Assembly (NCBI RefSeq): GCF_000350225.1
Contig: NW_005178734.1
Location: 248,001-312,000 of the forward strand
Origin: Chondrus crispus
Taxonomy: Eukaryota > Rhodophyta > Florideophyceae > Gigartinales > Gigartinaceae
Length of the DNA: 64,000 nucleotides
Direction: 5' to 3'
Position 1 is the stretch's first letter, and every line of letters starts with the position of its first letter. The translations under genes and the position numbers were made by a program. The notes beneath the pieces are model-generated. The model made no database searches. It had not been told where the DNA came from and saw nothing but the letters and a program-made list of their open reading frames with translations. This document shows positions 1 through 10,194 of this stretch, in pieces.

Positions 1-2
1 GA

Positions 3-416
3 AATATGAGAGAGTTGGCGGGCACTGGGTTCATGAGCAATCGCGGTCGTCAAAATGTGGCTTCATTCCTAATTCATGACCTCGGATATCCGGACTGGAG
101 AGCAGGTGCTGAGTACCTTGAAAGCCAGCTGATAGACCATGATGTTGCCTCTAATTGGGCAAATTGGGCATATCTCGCGGGTGTCGGGAGTGATCCACGA
201 GGTGGGAGAAAGTTCAATGTCGTGAAGCAAAGCATGCAGTACGATCCTGAAGGGCGATTTCTCAACAGATGGGTACCAGAACTAGTGGATATCCCGGTCC
301 CGATGAAGCATGAACCACATACGTTGTCGAAAGCAGAACTTGAGGATTTGAACGTAACACCTGGCAAAACATACCCGAACCCTATTGTTCCGCTGTCGAG
401 AGCTCCCCAGAAGTGA
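3..416 (+). CDS. Cryptochrome DASH, C-terminal part (cut by window edge)
   Basis: The frame is open from the left edge and ends at a TGA. About 92 residues match the conserved C-terminal end of the photolyase/cryptochrome FAD domain in its DASH form: a GFMSNRGRQ motif, then a D-Y/H-D-x-x-S-N-W-x-N-W-x-Y stretch with GVGSDPR, and [15 protein letters not shown]. In the family these residues line the FAD pocket. DASH cryptochromes are blue-light flavoproteins that can repair cyclobutane dimers in single-stranded DNA and are often found in plastids or mitochondria. A short tail rich in Pro, Lys and Glu follows the domain, as is common in this group. The ATG at position 6 is internal, because the motif continues into the edge, so the true start lies outside the window. 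Confidence 0.93.
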   Translation, partial: NMRELAGTGFMSNRGRQNVASFLIHDLGYPDWRAGAEYLESQLIDHDVASNWANWAYLAGVGSDPRGGRKFNVVKQSMQYDPEGRFLNRWVPELVDIPVPMKHEPHTLSKAELEDLNVTPGKTYPNPIVPLSRAPQK

Positions 417-969
417 GCAGATGAAAGTTAAGTTCATGGGCAATGTTTCGTAAACTGTTTTGTCATCAAAGCTGGTACTTCATTGCCATGCCCCAAACTG
501 CAAAGTTACAATGTAGGCCGCTATGTACAACATAGCGAGATAATTTACACACTAACTCTGGCTCGAGCGGACTTAAACGGTTGTTCAAAAACGCAATACC
601 CTCGTCAAGGGGAGTGATGAGTCCGCTCCGCAGATTTGGAGAGTCATCATGAACAGGTCTTGTGCGACAGTATGACGGTTTGACAGGAGCGCGACATCAA
701 ATTCGGTGTCACCATACTGTACCGACAGGAGAGAGTACTAAAATTATCTCAAAAAAGTTGTGAAATTTTTAACAGTTTGGGAGGCTATGAAGGCTACCGT
801 AGTCTGCATGAACCACAACACGCAGAGCCGGTGTAAGAATCGAGGAAATTGCAGTCATTGTCATGGCCCCAGGGCGGTATCGTGAAGCATCTTTCGCTTT
901 ACGGACGTGCACCGACGACTGTTTTGCTACAAGGTCAAGCTTTGCAGCCAGTCACAGGCATCAAATGCC
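417..969. other. Intergenic region, cryptochrome to COG8
   Basis: About 550 bases with stop codons in every frame. It should hold the cryptochrome 3' UTR and the COG8 promoter. I see no repeat, RNA gene or clear promoter motif. Open codons continue upstream of the COG8 ATG, but no in-frame ATG occurs there. Confidence 0.5.
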
Positions 970-3093
970 ATGAAAGAAACTACAGATGCTGTCGGGGAAT
1001 CTACTTCGAAAAGCGGGGAGGATTCAATAGTTCCGCTTGACCCAGTGGCGGACGCTGCGGAGGCGTTAAAGACGCTGCGACAGTTCGTTCTTGAGGACAT
1101 CGGCCCGGATGCACCTCCGCTTGATACTTGGCATGGTTTCGATGCATACATAGATGAGCTTTGTGCATACGGCGTCGAGAAGCTTTCAAAAGAGCCGGGC
1201 GATCTCGAAGCGACCAGCCTACGACTGAAAAACGATCTAGAAGAAGTTAGCTGTGGCAACTACAGGGCCCTAATCGAGAGTTTCGAGTGCGCTGGTGCAG
1301 TTCGAGACGGCGTCGCTGATGTGCGCTCTAGACTGGACGGGCTCGTAGAGGCCTTGCCGAAGCTTGCCCACGCGACCAAGCAGTTCTCAGTGAATGTAAA
1401 TGAGAAACAAGTTGACAGGAAGAAAAAGTTGAGGGCAATCACAGAGCACAGGGCAATTGCAGATATCCTTGAGATGCCTCGACTCATGAGAACATTAATT
1501 GCGGCAGAGCTTTATGATGAAGCACTGGAGCTAAGAGAAAACGCTGTTAAACTTGCCACAATGCACCCGAGTGACAGCCTCGTCTGCAACGTTTACGCAG
1601 AAGTAGACATCTTGACGCAGCAGATGATTTTGAAACTGCTCGTATTGCTGAGGAATCCTGTTCAGCTCCCTATGTGCCTACGCGTAGTCGGGTTCCTCCG
1701 ACGCCTGGGAGTGTTTTCAGAGTTTCGGTTAAGAATGCTTTTCTTGCAGTGCAGAGGAGAGTGGATGCGTGCTGGCATTGAATCTACCACGGCCACCTCA
1801 GAACAAGCGCATCTCGTCAGTCTTAGCGATAGTACTCGCGCAATGGTATTCGAAATCATAACGCAGTATCGAGCGGTATTCAACGACGATGTCGACGACG
1901 ACGACGACGACCTCACAAATGCAACTAGAAGCAAGGACATGATGTGTAGCACCCACTCATCTGCCATTCTGTTTGATTGGACTTCTTCATGTGTGTCCGA
2001 TTATCTCTTGAGAGTTGAATCGGGGATCAAGGATGTTCGCGACGGCGCTGCGCTCAATACGGTGTTGCAACAAGCTATGTATTGCGGGCAATCTCTTGGA
2101 AGAGTCGGTGCGGACTTCCGTGCTGCCCTTCCCCCTATATTTGAAGAAGCGGTCCTTCGAATATACAATTCTCATTTGAATGCAGCACTTCGTCAGTTTG
2201 AGATGATGATAGAAGATAACAGGTGGGCTCCAGTCGGATCATCAGCCTTGCGAAAAGTTAGAAGGCAATCGTATGCAGGACTCGATGCGACAAGCAAATT
2301 AGCGAGCGAGCAGGCGTCGAGTGGCCAAACAGACAACGACTCAAACGAACAGTATGACCCGCCGCTAAGCGTGCTCGACAGTCCTCCACTCGCCGTGTTT
2401 CTCAATGGGATCCTGGCCGCTTTGAATGAGCTGCGTCTTTGTGCTCCCGTTTCACTTGGTACACAGCTGGGAAAGTCATTGCAGGAAACGTTGATTAGTT
2501 CAGGGGAATACATGAGCGCAGTCGGTGGCCCTGGTGGTGCCTTTTTGAAACGCTCAGATCGACAGCATTTTATTGCAATGTCAGCATCACTTCGGGACCT
2601 TTGCGTGCAACATGCCGCAAGGTGTTTAGACCACTGCATGGACCGCAATGGGCTCGTCGACGTTGCGGAAGTACAGAGAGTACTGAACGAAGTATTCGGG
2701 GAGACCCTCGTGCCTGTCGCGCTAAGCAAAGAGACGGCAGCCAAATTGAACGGCACCGAGGACACCATTCATGCAGAGCAGAGAATGTCATCTGACAAAT
2801 ATAGAACACAACACCAACATGAAGGTGAAAGCCCAAAACCTTTGGAGCAAAAAAATCGCGAGGCGATTTCCTCGCTGGTCGCTGATAGTTCGAGCGCGAA
2901 TGGGAAAGAAGGGGAGCTCGTGGAGGTCGCTACAAGTATTGCGGATGTCAAGAAACCATCATATGAGGGTAACACCGAGACTAGTATCCAGGAGAACAGT
3001 GCTGAGCAGGGCCACAGTGCCCAGGACCACAGTGCCCAGGACCACAGTGCTTTGAATGGGAATAGAGTCGAAGATGATAACCTTATTTTGTAA
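970..3093 (+). CDS. COG8: Conserved oligomeric Golgi complex subunit 8 (Dor1-like)
   Basis: About 707 residues. COG8 is part of lobe B of the COG tether, which captures retrograde vesicles at the Golgi and keeps glycosyltransferases in place. Residues 40-330 follow the Dor1/COG8 pattern: an acidic helix, a heptad-rich segment (NYRALIESFE, then VRDGVADVRSRLDGL), the ILEMPRLMRTLIAAELYDEALEL block, and the QLPMCLRVVGFLRRLGVFSE-LRMLFLQCR block typical of the family. An Asp run lies near residue 325. The last 100 residues are hydrophilic, with an imperfect repeat of about five residues (HSAQD). The ATG at 970 is the first in-frame ATG. No intron is needed. Overall fold and length fit COG8; the C-terminal tail is poorly conserved. 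Confidence 0.88.
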   Translation: MKETTDAVGESTSKSGEDSIVPLDPVADAAEALKTLRQFVLEDIGPDAPPLDTWHGFDAYIDELCAYGVEKLSKEPGDLEATSLRLKNDLEEVSCGNYRALIESFECAGAVRDGVADVRSRLDGLVEALPKLAHATKQFSVNVNEKQVDRKKKLRAITEHRAIADILEMPRLMRTLIAAELYDEALELRENAVKLATMHPSDSLVCNVYAEVDILTQQMILKLLVLLRNPVQLPMCLRVVGFLRRLGVFSEFRLRMLFLQCRGEWMRAGIESTTATSEQAHLVSLSDSTRAMVFEIITQYRAVFNDDVDDDDDDLTNATRSKDMMCSTHSSAILFDWTSSCVSDYLLRVESGIKDVRDGAALNTVLQQAMYCGQSLGRVGADFRAALPPIFEEAVLRIYNSHLNAALRQFEMMIEDNRWAPVGSSALRKVRRQSYAGLDATSKLASEQASSGQTDNDSNEQYDPPLSVLDSPPLAVFLNGILAALNELRLCAPVSLGTQLGKSLQETLISSGEYMSAVGGPGGAFLKRSDRQHFIAMSASLRDLCVQHAARCLDHCMDRNGLVDVAEVQRVLNEVFGETLVPVALSKETAAKLNGTEDTIHAEQRMSSDKYRTQHQHEGESPKPLEQKNREAISSLVADSSSANGKEGELVEVATSIADVKKPSYEGNTETSIQENSAEQGHSAQDHSAQDHSALNGNRVEDDNLIL

Positions 3094-3445
3094 ATCTGAC
3101 ATCGAAACTTGCGGCTTCTTGCCACGGAACTGTAGACACGAACCGCACATTCCTTCTTTCAAGGCACTATGTACGTTCCGGGCGTTCAGGTATCCTTCAC
3201 AATCGCCAAGGCAAAATGTAGACCATTTCGAAGAAGTTATTGTGCTTTCCGGTTAAACGAATGCACTGCGTTAACATGAAACCTAACTTGGTCCAGTAGC
3301 TCTTAGAACGAGCGAATCTTGTCTTTAGTTTGCGACGTTGCAAAAGGCATGATCGACACATGCGTCCTATGTGACTATGAATAATACAGCAACCTATGTA
3401 CGAAGAATCTAACCCTACCCGGCGTGCGCAAAGAGTCTGTCGCGG
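3094..3445. other. Convergent intergenic region
   Basis: About 350 bases between the 3' ends of COG8 (+) and the desaturase (-), so it holds both 3' UTRs. No repeat or RNA gene was recognised. Confidence 0.5.
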
Positions 3446-4840
3446 TTATGCCGCCTTGCTTACGTCCTGCAGAATTTGACAGACATCCTTGTTTCCGTCT
3501 GCGAGTGTCTTGGATGTGTAGGAAATGTTGTGCTTGTCACAAAATGCTCTCAAAATTCGGGCGAGCTTCCACAAATGATGACGGGGAACAGATGGGAAGA
3601 TGTGATGCTCCACCTGGTAGTTAAGGCCACCGCAAAGCCAGTCGGTGAACCAGTTCGGGTCAACGTTTCTTGTGGTGCGTACTTGCAGCCGGATGAAGTC
3701 GACCTCACGCATTTCTTCCAGTGTAAGGACGTCCATGGCGTTGTGTCCAACGGCAAATACGACACCAAGTAGAATACCTCCCCAAGCGTGACTCATCATC
3801 ATGTAGGATAGGGCTTTCGGGACGGAATACATCATGCCGACTTTCACGACGAGTGCGAAAAAGAGGGAGTGATGAACAAAGAGAGTAGCAATTTCTGAAT
3901 AATACATGACCTTGCTAGTAATGTTCGGGTTCGGCTTCGGGATGTTATGCTGAATCGATTGTACCAACCAGGAAATACGGGCGAAGCACAAAATCGGGAC
4001 ATACAAGACTGCCTGGTTTCGAAGCATCCATAGTGGGAGGTCCTCGAGCTCACCCTCGATGAGCTTCTCAGACCAAAAGAGGATCGGCGTCGTGGCGATA
4101 TCGGGATCTCCGCCAGAGGGCGCGTCGGTCACGTTCGGGACGGCATGGTGATGGTTGTGCTTAGTCTTCCACCAGCCGACGGAAAAGCCCTGAAAGATAT
4201 TCCCGATCAAAAGACCGAAGAGGTTATTGATATACCTACGATTGAACACCTGGTGATGCAGAAAATCGTGGGCCAACCAGCCGCACTGCTGCCAGAACAG
4301 AGCCATTATAAACGCAGCAATCGCGATAGCGGGCCACGAACCCGAGTACATGACGATGGCGACAGATAACGAGCAAAGCGCGACGTTGCTGGCTATTTTG
4401 TACGCATAGTACAGCTTGCTTGAATCGTACAACTTCAGGGCGCTGATCTGCTTCCTCATCTCGACGATGTCCTGGACATACTGCGGATCGACATTGGGAA
4501 GCGGGGGATTGTTCGCATCCTCAAGTGTTCCGACGAGGAGCGGTGGTAAGAGCTTCCACGCATCAGTCAAGTTGTGAAAGCCTGCGAAGACATCAGTGGC
4601 GTCGAGGCCCGAGGCGGTGAAGAGGATGTCGCCGCCTGGATGGAATTTAGCAAAGTTCGTGACATCGTACACGCGACCCTTGATGGCGATCCAGGAGTCT
4701 TCGACGGTGTTGTGCAAAGAGAGTTCGCCCCAGGAAACGATGCGCTCCTTGGAAGACTTGGTGACCGAAGTAGGGGAAGGGGGGTCCGTGGAGAAGGCGG
4801 AACCTTTCCTCTCGACGCGGCGGACCTCTTGCTGGCACAT
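3446..4840 (-). CDS. Cytochrome b5-fused front-end fatty acid desaturase
   Basis: 464 residues from the ATG at 4840, the usual length for front-end (delta-6/5/8) acyl or sphingolipid desaturases of the ER or plastid. The N-terminal cytochrome b5 domain (about residues 35-110) carries the heme motif HPGG at 67-70 and a second His at 89. Three histidine boxes bind the di-iron centre: HDFLHH at 191-196, HNHHH at 228-232 and QVEHH at 409-413. The Gln at the start of box 3 is diagnostic for front-end enzymes. Hydrophobic segments near 150-185, 205-220 and 315-370 fit the usual four membrane passes. The frame stays open for 109 codons upstream of this ATG, but that part is Pro/His-rich and unlike the family. 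Regioselectivity cannot be read from sequence; in red algae such enzymes make arachidonic acid and EPA precursors. Confidence 0.93.
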   Translation of the reverse strand: MCQQEVRRVERKGSAFSTDPPSPTSVTKSSKERIVSWGELSLHNTVEDSWIAIKGRVYDVTNFAKFHPGGDILFTASGLDATDVFAGFHNLTDAWKLLPPLLVGTLEDANNPPLPNVDPQYVQDIVEMRKQISALKLYDSSKLYYAYKIASNVALCSLSVAIVMYSGSWPAIAIAAFIMALFWQQCGWLAHDFLHHQVFNRRYINNLFGLLIGNIFQGFSVGWWKTKHNHHHAVPNVTDAPSGGDPDIATTPILFWSEKLIEGELEDLPLWMLRNQAVLYVPILCFARISWLVQSIQHNIPKPNPNITSKVMYYSEIATLFVHHSLFFALVVKVGMMYSVPKALSYMMMSHAWGGILLGVVFAVGHNAMDVLTLEEMREVDFIRLQVRTTRNVDPNWFTDWLCGGLNYQVEHHIFPSVPRHHLWKLARILRAFCDKHNISYTSKTLADGNKDVCQILQDVSKAA

Positions 4841-6596
4841 GTTGATGGAAAGTAGAATTGGCCGGGGCGGGGGGGAGTTGTGGTGGTGATGTGGGGGAGG
4901 CGGGGAAGTGCGCGGTCTTGTTACGGGGGCAAGAGTTATCTGGAAGAAGTCGGGTGGTGGGGAGGGGCACTCATGGATTGCGGCGCAGTCAAGAGGGTGG
5001 CCTGGGGATGCGCAAGCATTGTAGCCAATCAAGGTGGGCAGTGCCCACTGGGCACAGTGGTAGAAACGGGAAGCGGTATTGCGCAAAGCCACACAGCACG
5101 TGCTCCCCCGGATGGTGGGGCCACGCCTCTCGAGGGCGTGTCTGTAATGTGGGCTTTCTGCGGTCACGGCTGCTCACGGAAAAATCGAGGTGTTAATTAC
5201 AGTACAAGTGACAAATGGGATCCGCCCTGCTTTCCGGTGCCCGAGTAGATCATCCAATCAGTGTCATGTATTGGCTCCAATTTTTTGATTCTCAAATTTC
5301 AAATCCCGTAGCAATGCAGTACAAGCTCTGTTCAGGCACGCCAAAGGGCCTGTGACCACTCTCTGCTGAGTGCTCCCGGTAGAAAAAATGTTTCCACGTG
5401 ACAGGCTCTGAGAGCCTGTCCCATGGCCATGCCACGTCAATCGTCTTTGGGCTCAAGTGGCTGTGCGCGTCCTCAAGTCGTGTCAATCGACTCACCCTTC
5501 TGCTGTCCCAAGCACTGCAACTTTTCCCTCGTTCCCTCGTTCCCTCGTTCTCTCACTTCACTCGCAATTGCCGAGAAATGTTTGGTTTTCTTCACATTTT
5601 GATTGCGGTACGGTTGCTATGAGGCCTCGACGCTACATGCCCATAGTGAACAACTGCTCCTCGATTGTTGCCAATCTTCAAAGCCACCAGAAAACATCTC
5701 AAATAGAAAGACATGTGATGCTTGCAATGTGCGGTATGAGCATTCAACGCTTGCATGAAGCTGTCCACAATGCAGAGAGAGAAGAAAAACTCTAGCCTTC
5801 TTTTTGAGATACATCCATCCAGCCAATGCTATATCTCTGTCCTCCTAGCTTCAGCGGCCCGCTTGCGTATTTGCGAGAACTGTTTCTCACGCCGGAAAAA
5901 AAATTCCATATGCGTAATCGTCAGGTTCATTCTGTACCCTGCACTCAGGAGCTGTTATTTTGAGCACCATGCTAACAATCACCTTTTAATCAAAACACCC
6001 CCAGCTGCACCATATCTTTTTTCGCCAGCTAAAGCAGTGTTCAATCGAAAATAGTCTGATTTCAAAAGCGGAGTGTTAGCTCCTTGACGTTCACTTGCGA
6101 TCTAAACTGAAATCCAATTTCACCCCCGCCCTTTATCACCAGCCGCGTGCAGTGTTTGCCATGGACCCACAACAGGGCCACGTTCCCTGCTACCGTCATT
6201 TCTGAACTGGCATGTATGATGTTATGCGGACATAAGGACTCATCACCTCAGCACTCTCGCGGCCTGAGTTCCGGGGATCGGGATGGTTCGGTTATATGTC
6301 AACTTCTTGTGTCCGAGAAGTGGGACCGATTGTTGCTTGTAATTGTATCTGCACCTATCCATCGCAGGTTCTCGCAACTCTTCGCCACCACCCTTGCTGG
6401 CATGCTTTCTCTCCGATCCAATATAAGTGTGACATTAACACCTGTGGTTTAGCTCGCATCCCTGGAAAAATCATCCACCCTGTTCGCGAATATCGCAACC
6501 CCAACCTCCCCCCCTTCCTTCTCCTCATCATCGTGGTTTTTTTAAGAGAATTGTTAGTAATCACACACGAAGTTTCTGATATGGACTTGTTAAAAC
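4841..6596. other. Long intergenic region upstream of the desaturase
   Basis: Holds the desaturase promoter (transcription leftward) and the transporter 3' UTR. Visible features are short inverted repeats around 5037-5065 (GTGGGCAGTGCCCACTG), three tandem CCCTCGTTC units near 5525-5555 and several pyrimidine tracts. No coding region looks convincing. Confidence 0.45.
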
Positions 6597-8072
6597 TTAA
6601 CCGAGCATCCGGTCAATTTCGGATAGCGATAAGCTTCGAGTTTCCGGAACAAAAGCTGCGATGAATATGCTGGAAGCAACAATACAGACTGCATGAAAAT
6701 AGTAAATCCCGCCGCCAAATCGCTCCAACAGTGGAAGGAATCCAGTGGCTACACCTAGCGCGCAAAAGCTCAAGACCATAGTACAAAAGCTCATAGCAGT
6801 ACCTTTATAGCTCACGGGAAATATTTCCGACTGGACCACAAACGTAAGGGGCCCGTACGCTAAGGCGAAGCCACAGATAAAAACAAGCAGTGCGCATACC
6901 CCAACAGCTCCGCTTCTTCCGATGAAACCATCCCGCATCATTCCAATCGTCACAAGTGAAAAGATCATCGGCGGTCCTGTAGCAAGCAACAGTTGTCGTC
7001 TCCCAAATCGTTCAATTACTCCCATGGACAACACTGTAGCCAAAAAATTGCCAAATCCTACAATTGCTGCTGCTTTGAAAGGAGCGGCAGATCCGGATAG
7101 CTTGAGTACATCTGCCACAAGAGCCGGTCCAAAAAAGATAACAGCGTTGATCCCTGTCATTTGTTGAGCGGCACTTAATACTGCCCCAATGAGCAACCTT
7201 CGTCTACTAGATGCATCTCTCAATAACTTCATGAGGGAAGTACGTCCAGAATGCGTTTCGAGCCCCCCAATGCCACCTGTTTCAGCTGTTTCCGCTGTGT
7301 CTGCTTCGGGGGGCACTGCATCTAGCCAACGGGAAGCAGAAAGCGCCTCAACTCTTCGGCCCTTGGCCGCGAGCCAACTAGGCGACTCTGGCACAAACGC
7401 CAGAACTGCACAAAACATAACGACTGCTGATGATATAGCAAACATTAGTGGACGAGTCCATGCATCATCCGCCCAGACTGTCCAATTTATCAGTTGCGCA
7501 AGAAAAATTCCGATAGTAATCGACAGCTGAAATATGTTGACAATCATCCCTCTCAAATGCGGCGGCGCTAACTCAGCCGAATACATCGGACCAACAACAT
7601 TAGCAATGGATTGAGCTATACCTGCTATTAGACGACCAATTGATATTTGAAAGAGGGCTTTCGCATTCGCCATGATGAGCGCCCCCAATGTAAATAGTCC
7701 TGCACATACGAGTAGGGCTGGCCGGCGACCTGCACGATCGGAGAGAGGTCCGGCCGGAAGTGTACCGATGATATTTCCGGCAATGAGAGCTGCTGTAATT
7801 ATTGATTTTGCTCTAGAGTTTACCGGCTGCGGTGACATGGCGTCTCTGAAAGAACCCATCTCCAAAATCCCAGAAAAGAGTGCCAGTTGAAGACCAGCTA
7901 ATAGCCCACCTATGTTCGCAGAGGTGCATGCCAGAACCACCCTTCCTAACTTCTGCGGGGCAACTGAGGAGGTACTGCCGGCGGAGGTACTGCCGGCGGA
8001 GGTACTGCTGGCAGACAACATTTTGCGTCGCAGCTCTTGCGGTTTAGCCCTTACGAATCTGGAGGCATGCAT
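6597..8072 (-). CDS. MFS sugar porter (hexose/polyol transporter family)
   Basis: About 491 residues from the ATG at 8072. Sugar porters are 12-helix uniporters or proton symporters of the plasma, vacuolar or plastid membrane. Family signatures are present: DRAGRRPALL after helix 2, a GRLIAGI helix 4 motif, the PESPSWL motif after helix 6, AAQQMTGINAVIFFGPAL in helix 7, a second ERFGRRQLLL loop, and PETRSLSLSEID at the C-terminus. The helix 1 motif is unusual (GGLLAGLQLALFSG where GYD is common), so the substrate is uncertain. The N-terminus is Ser/Ala/Gly-rich with a near-perfect tandem repeat of about 15 bases (7969-8010). The second ATG at 8021 is also possible. A deleted pogo-like transposon begins about 275 bases upstream. 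Confidence 0.88.
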   Translation of the reverse strand: MHASRFVRAKPQELRRKMLSASSTSAGSTSAGSTSSVAPQKLGRVVLACTSANIGGLLAGLQLALFSGILEMGSFRDAMSPQPVNSRAKSIITAALIAGNIIGTLPAGPLSDRAGRRPALLVCAGLFTLGALIMANAKALFQISIGRLIAGIAQSIANVVGPMYSAELAPPHLRGMIVNIFQLSITIGIFLAQLINWTVWADDAWTRPLMFAISSAVVMFCAVLAFVPESPSWLAAKGRRVEALSASRWLDAVPPEADTAETAETGGIGGLETHSGRTSLMKLLRDASSRRRLLIGAVLSAAQQMTGINAVIFFGPALVADVLKLSGSAAPFKAAAIVGFGNFLATVLSMGVIERFGRRQLLLATGPPMIFSLVTIGMMRDGFIGRSGAVGVCALLVFICGFALAYGPLTFVVQSEIFPVSYKGTAMSFCTMVLSFCALGVATGFLPLLERFGGGIYYFHAVCIVASSIFIAAFVPETRSLSLSEIDRMLG

Positions 8073-8438
8073 CGTTCCGCATAGTTGACTGCACAGCTCG
8101 TGCAGCAAGCGGATTGCGCTTTGGCTATGGAAATGCGAGAGGACAGTGATGACGCCAACACATTCACAGTAGGGAAGATTTCGGTAGAGCAGCCTGGCTT
8201 CAATTGCTGCATAATACGGTATACTGTACCCAAGGGTACAGTACATAAAGTAGCGAAGTGGCAGAATTTCATTTCCTGGATGCACCCCGGGGCCAAACCG
8301 GGAACCGAAGCAGGAATCAACCATTCATAACATATAATACAGTACAGGGGACCCTACGCATTAGTGCCGCCCCGTGTGAGACCCCAAAAACGGCACTATT
8401 GGGAGGGTGGCATTAGTAAGTGACACCGTCACATCCAT

Positions 8439-8741
8439 TTACAGGCACTCGGAAATTAACATCTGCCTGATCGGCGTTGGTTTTCTATCATGTTTTGCAG
8501 TGAGAAACGCGCGCTTTGCTGACCTTAGATGCGATAAAGCGTTTGAAACTTGGCACTCAGATGCCAGAAGTTCCAGATCTCCAAACAATTCCGCGATTTC
8601 CAGCGCAGAGGGTATAGCGCTTCTTCCTATCGTACCCCCAGCGCTCTCATCTTCATCACTTGATTGTGTTTCAGGTGGATTCCGCACCGCACGCACTGCG
8701 TCGAGGTAGCAGCTTGAAAAACAGGCCTGTTTCGTCGACAT
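8439..8741 (-). pseudogene. pogo-like transposase, C-terminal tail remnant
   Basis: About 95 codons in a different frame from the N-terminal half. It matches the tail found in the second copy (36480-36929): shared blocks are NPPE(T/M)QSSDE(D/G)ESA, EIAELFG(D/E)LELLA(S/T)ECQVS and ALSHLRSAKRAFLTA(K/R)H. No catalytic residues are visible. Confidence 0.75.
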
Positions 8742-9303
8742 TGTAGATGTTCTCTGGCTCGAAATTGCGCAAACGTGATCGCAGGATGTTGATGTCTTTT
8801 GCGACTTCCTGCACTTGTACTTGCCCTCCCTCCCCGTGCAGGGCTACAGAACGAAGAGCATGTCGCTTGACAAATTTCTCTACCCATCCACGAGATGCTG
8901 TGAACTTGTCAAGCGTGGTGCGATCTTTACCTGTAACCTGAAACTTGAGCATTTGTTCCTTAATCATGAGGGCCCGCGTTTGTAGGACAGTTTGTGTTAC
9001 TGGCATTTTTGCTGATCTGGCATAGTTGAGAAATTCAAGGAGCTTCAGTTCGAGATGGGGGACCATAATGGACTGGCGGGTCTTCGCTTGAAGTGACTGG
9101 GGCTTCTGGTTGACTACGCGGAGCAATGCGGGAGCAGTTGCCTTGATGTTTCGTACGGTCCGCTCGGCAATGCCGAACTGTCGCATAACGGCTGTGGTAC
9201 GGTATCCATTGTCGAGCAGTCGAGCAGATCTGCGATTTCGTGCTTCTGCGATATGGGTCAGACGCTTGCGAGTCGCTTTCGTCTTTTCTGGAACCGGAGC
9301 CAT
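8671..9303 (-). pseudogene. pogo/Tigger transposase, N-terminal half
   Basis: 210 codons from an ATG, with a helix-turn-helix region near residues 30-60 (DNGYRTTAVMRQFGIAERTV) and a CENP-B-type second HTH region around 80-165 (TRALMIKEQ, SRGWVEKFVKRH). It reaches the first catalytic Asp block (IYNVDETGLFFKLLP) near residue 195 and then loses similarity. The other two acidic residues of the DDE/D triad are missing. Confidence 0.8.
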
Positions 9304-9513
9304 AACGACTACAAGCTAAAGTCGGTGGACGGTGTGCAGTAGCTTGAGGAGGATCGGGCTAAAAAGGGCTTTTTGTGTTTGACACGGACGGGAGACAGCC
9401 TAACAGCTGGACCCGTATAACACGTGGCACTTTTCGTGTTCACGCGTCCGGGGGTGCACTAATGGGAGGGTGGCAATAATAAAAACGGCACTAATGCGAG
9501 TCCCCCTCCTGTA

Positions 9514-10194
9514 TATTCTTGGAACTGACTCAAATATCGCGTCACAGGCTTTGCGTGACCAAAACTTGTTTTCATAGTGGTTTATTGCAATGTTGTTGCA
9601 ATGTTCTCTGTTGGAAAGACTGGGAAAGACAATGGTGAAACAAGGCCAACTTTTTATTTACTGTACGTCCAGTAACTTTACCCTTGGCTGCTGGTGCAAT
9701 TTTACGACCCTCAAGGCCGACCCCTGACGGACAAAAACTTGTAGACTTTTGGTTGATCGTTTCTATATCAAGTTGAGAAAATCATCCAATCAGGTGGAAA
9801 ATTTCCAACGCACCTGTCTGGGGCAACTGAATTTCCGGAATCCCGGCTTTTGGGCTGAGGCGGCAAAGCCCCCCCGAACAGCCTAGAAGTTCATTTGAAA
9901 GTGGCACGGGCCGAGCGCTACATCGTTCCCAGCCAAAAACCTACGGGGCTCTGCAAGCTCACGTTGTCGTCGGAGGCCGTAAAGCTTTTGTCAATTCTAT
10001 TGACAAGCCCTCTTTTTGAAACATCATCGCAATCCTTATTCGAGGCTAGTGCACGCAACGCAGTCGAGTCTTCGCATAACAGCCAAAGGCTGTCTTGCCA
10101 TGGCTCGCGGCGCCGGTGCGACCTCGGAATAGCGGCGGTCTTCAGTGCCTTCCACGAACAACAGTCATCCACCCTTTTTTAAGCAACTTGCGGC
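9514..10194. other. Intergenic region upstream of SNF2 gene
   Basis: About 680 bases between the transposon and the SNF2 start codon; presumably the SNF2 promoter. Short frames are present but none looks coding. No RNA gene was recognised. Confidence 0.45.

Larger units (their letters stand above)
8347..9511. mobile_element. pogo-like DNA transposon, deletion derivative (copy 1)
   Basis: The ends are imperfect inverted repeats: left CAGGGGACCCTACGCATTAG, right (reverse complement) CAGGAGGGGGACTCGCATTA. Both are flanked by TA (8345-8346 and 9512-9513), the target duplication of Tc1/mariner-pogo elements. Subterminal copies of the 'GCACTA..GGGAGGGTGGCA' motif lie near both ends. Inside are the two halves of a pogo/Tigger-type transposase in different frames, joined by an internal deletion near 8690-8740. 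The copy cannot make an active enzyme. It lies between the transporter promoter and the SNF2 gene. Confidence 0.85.

Noticed and set aside
4841..5167. N-terminal extension of the desaturase frame (109 codons)
   Set aside because: No ATG context or similarity favours it; the segment is Pro/His-rich, and the ATG at 4840 gives the normal family length.
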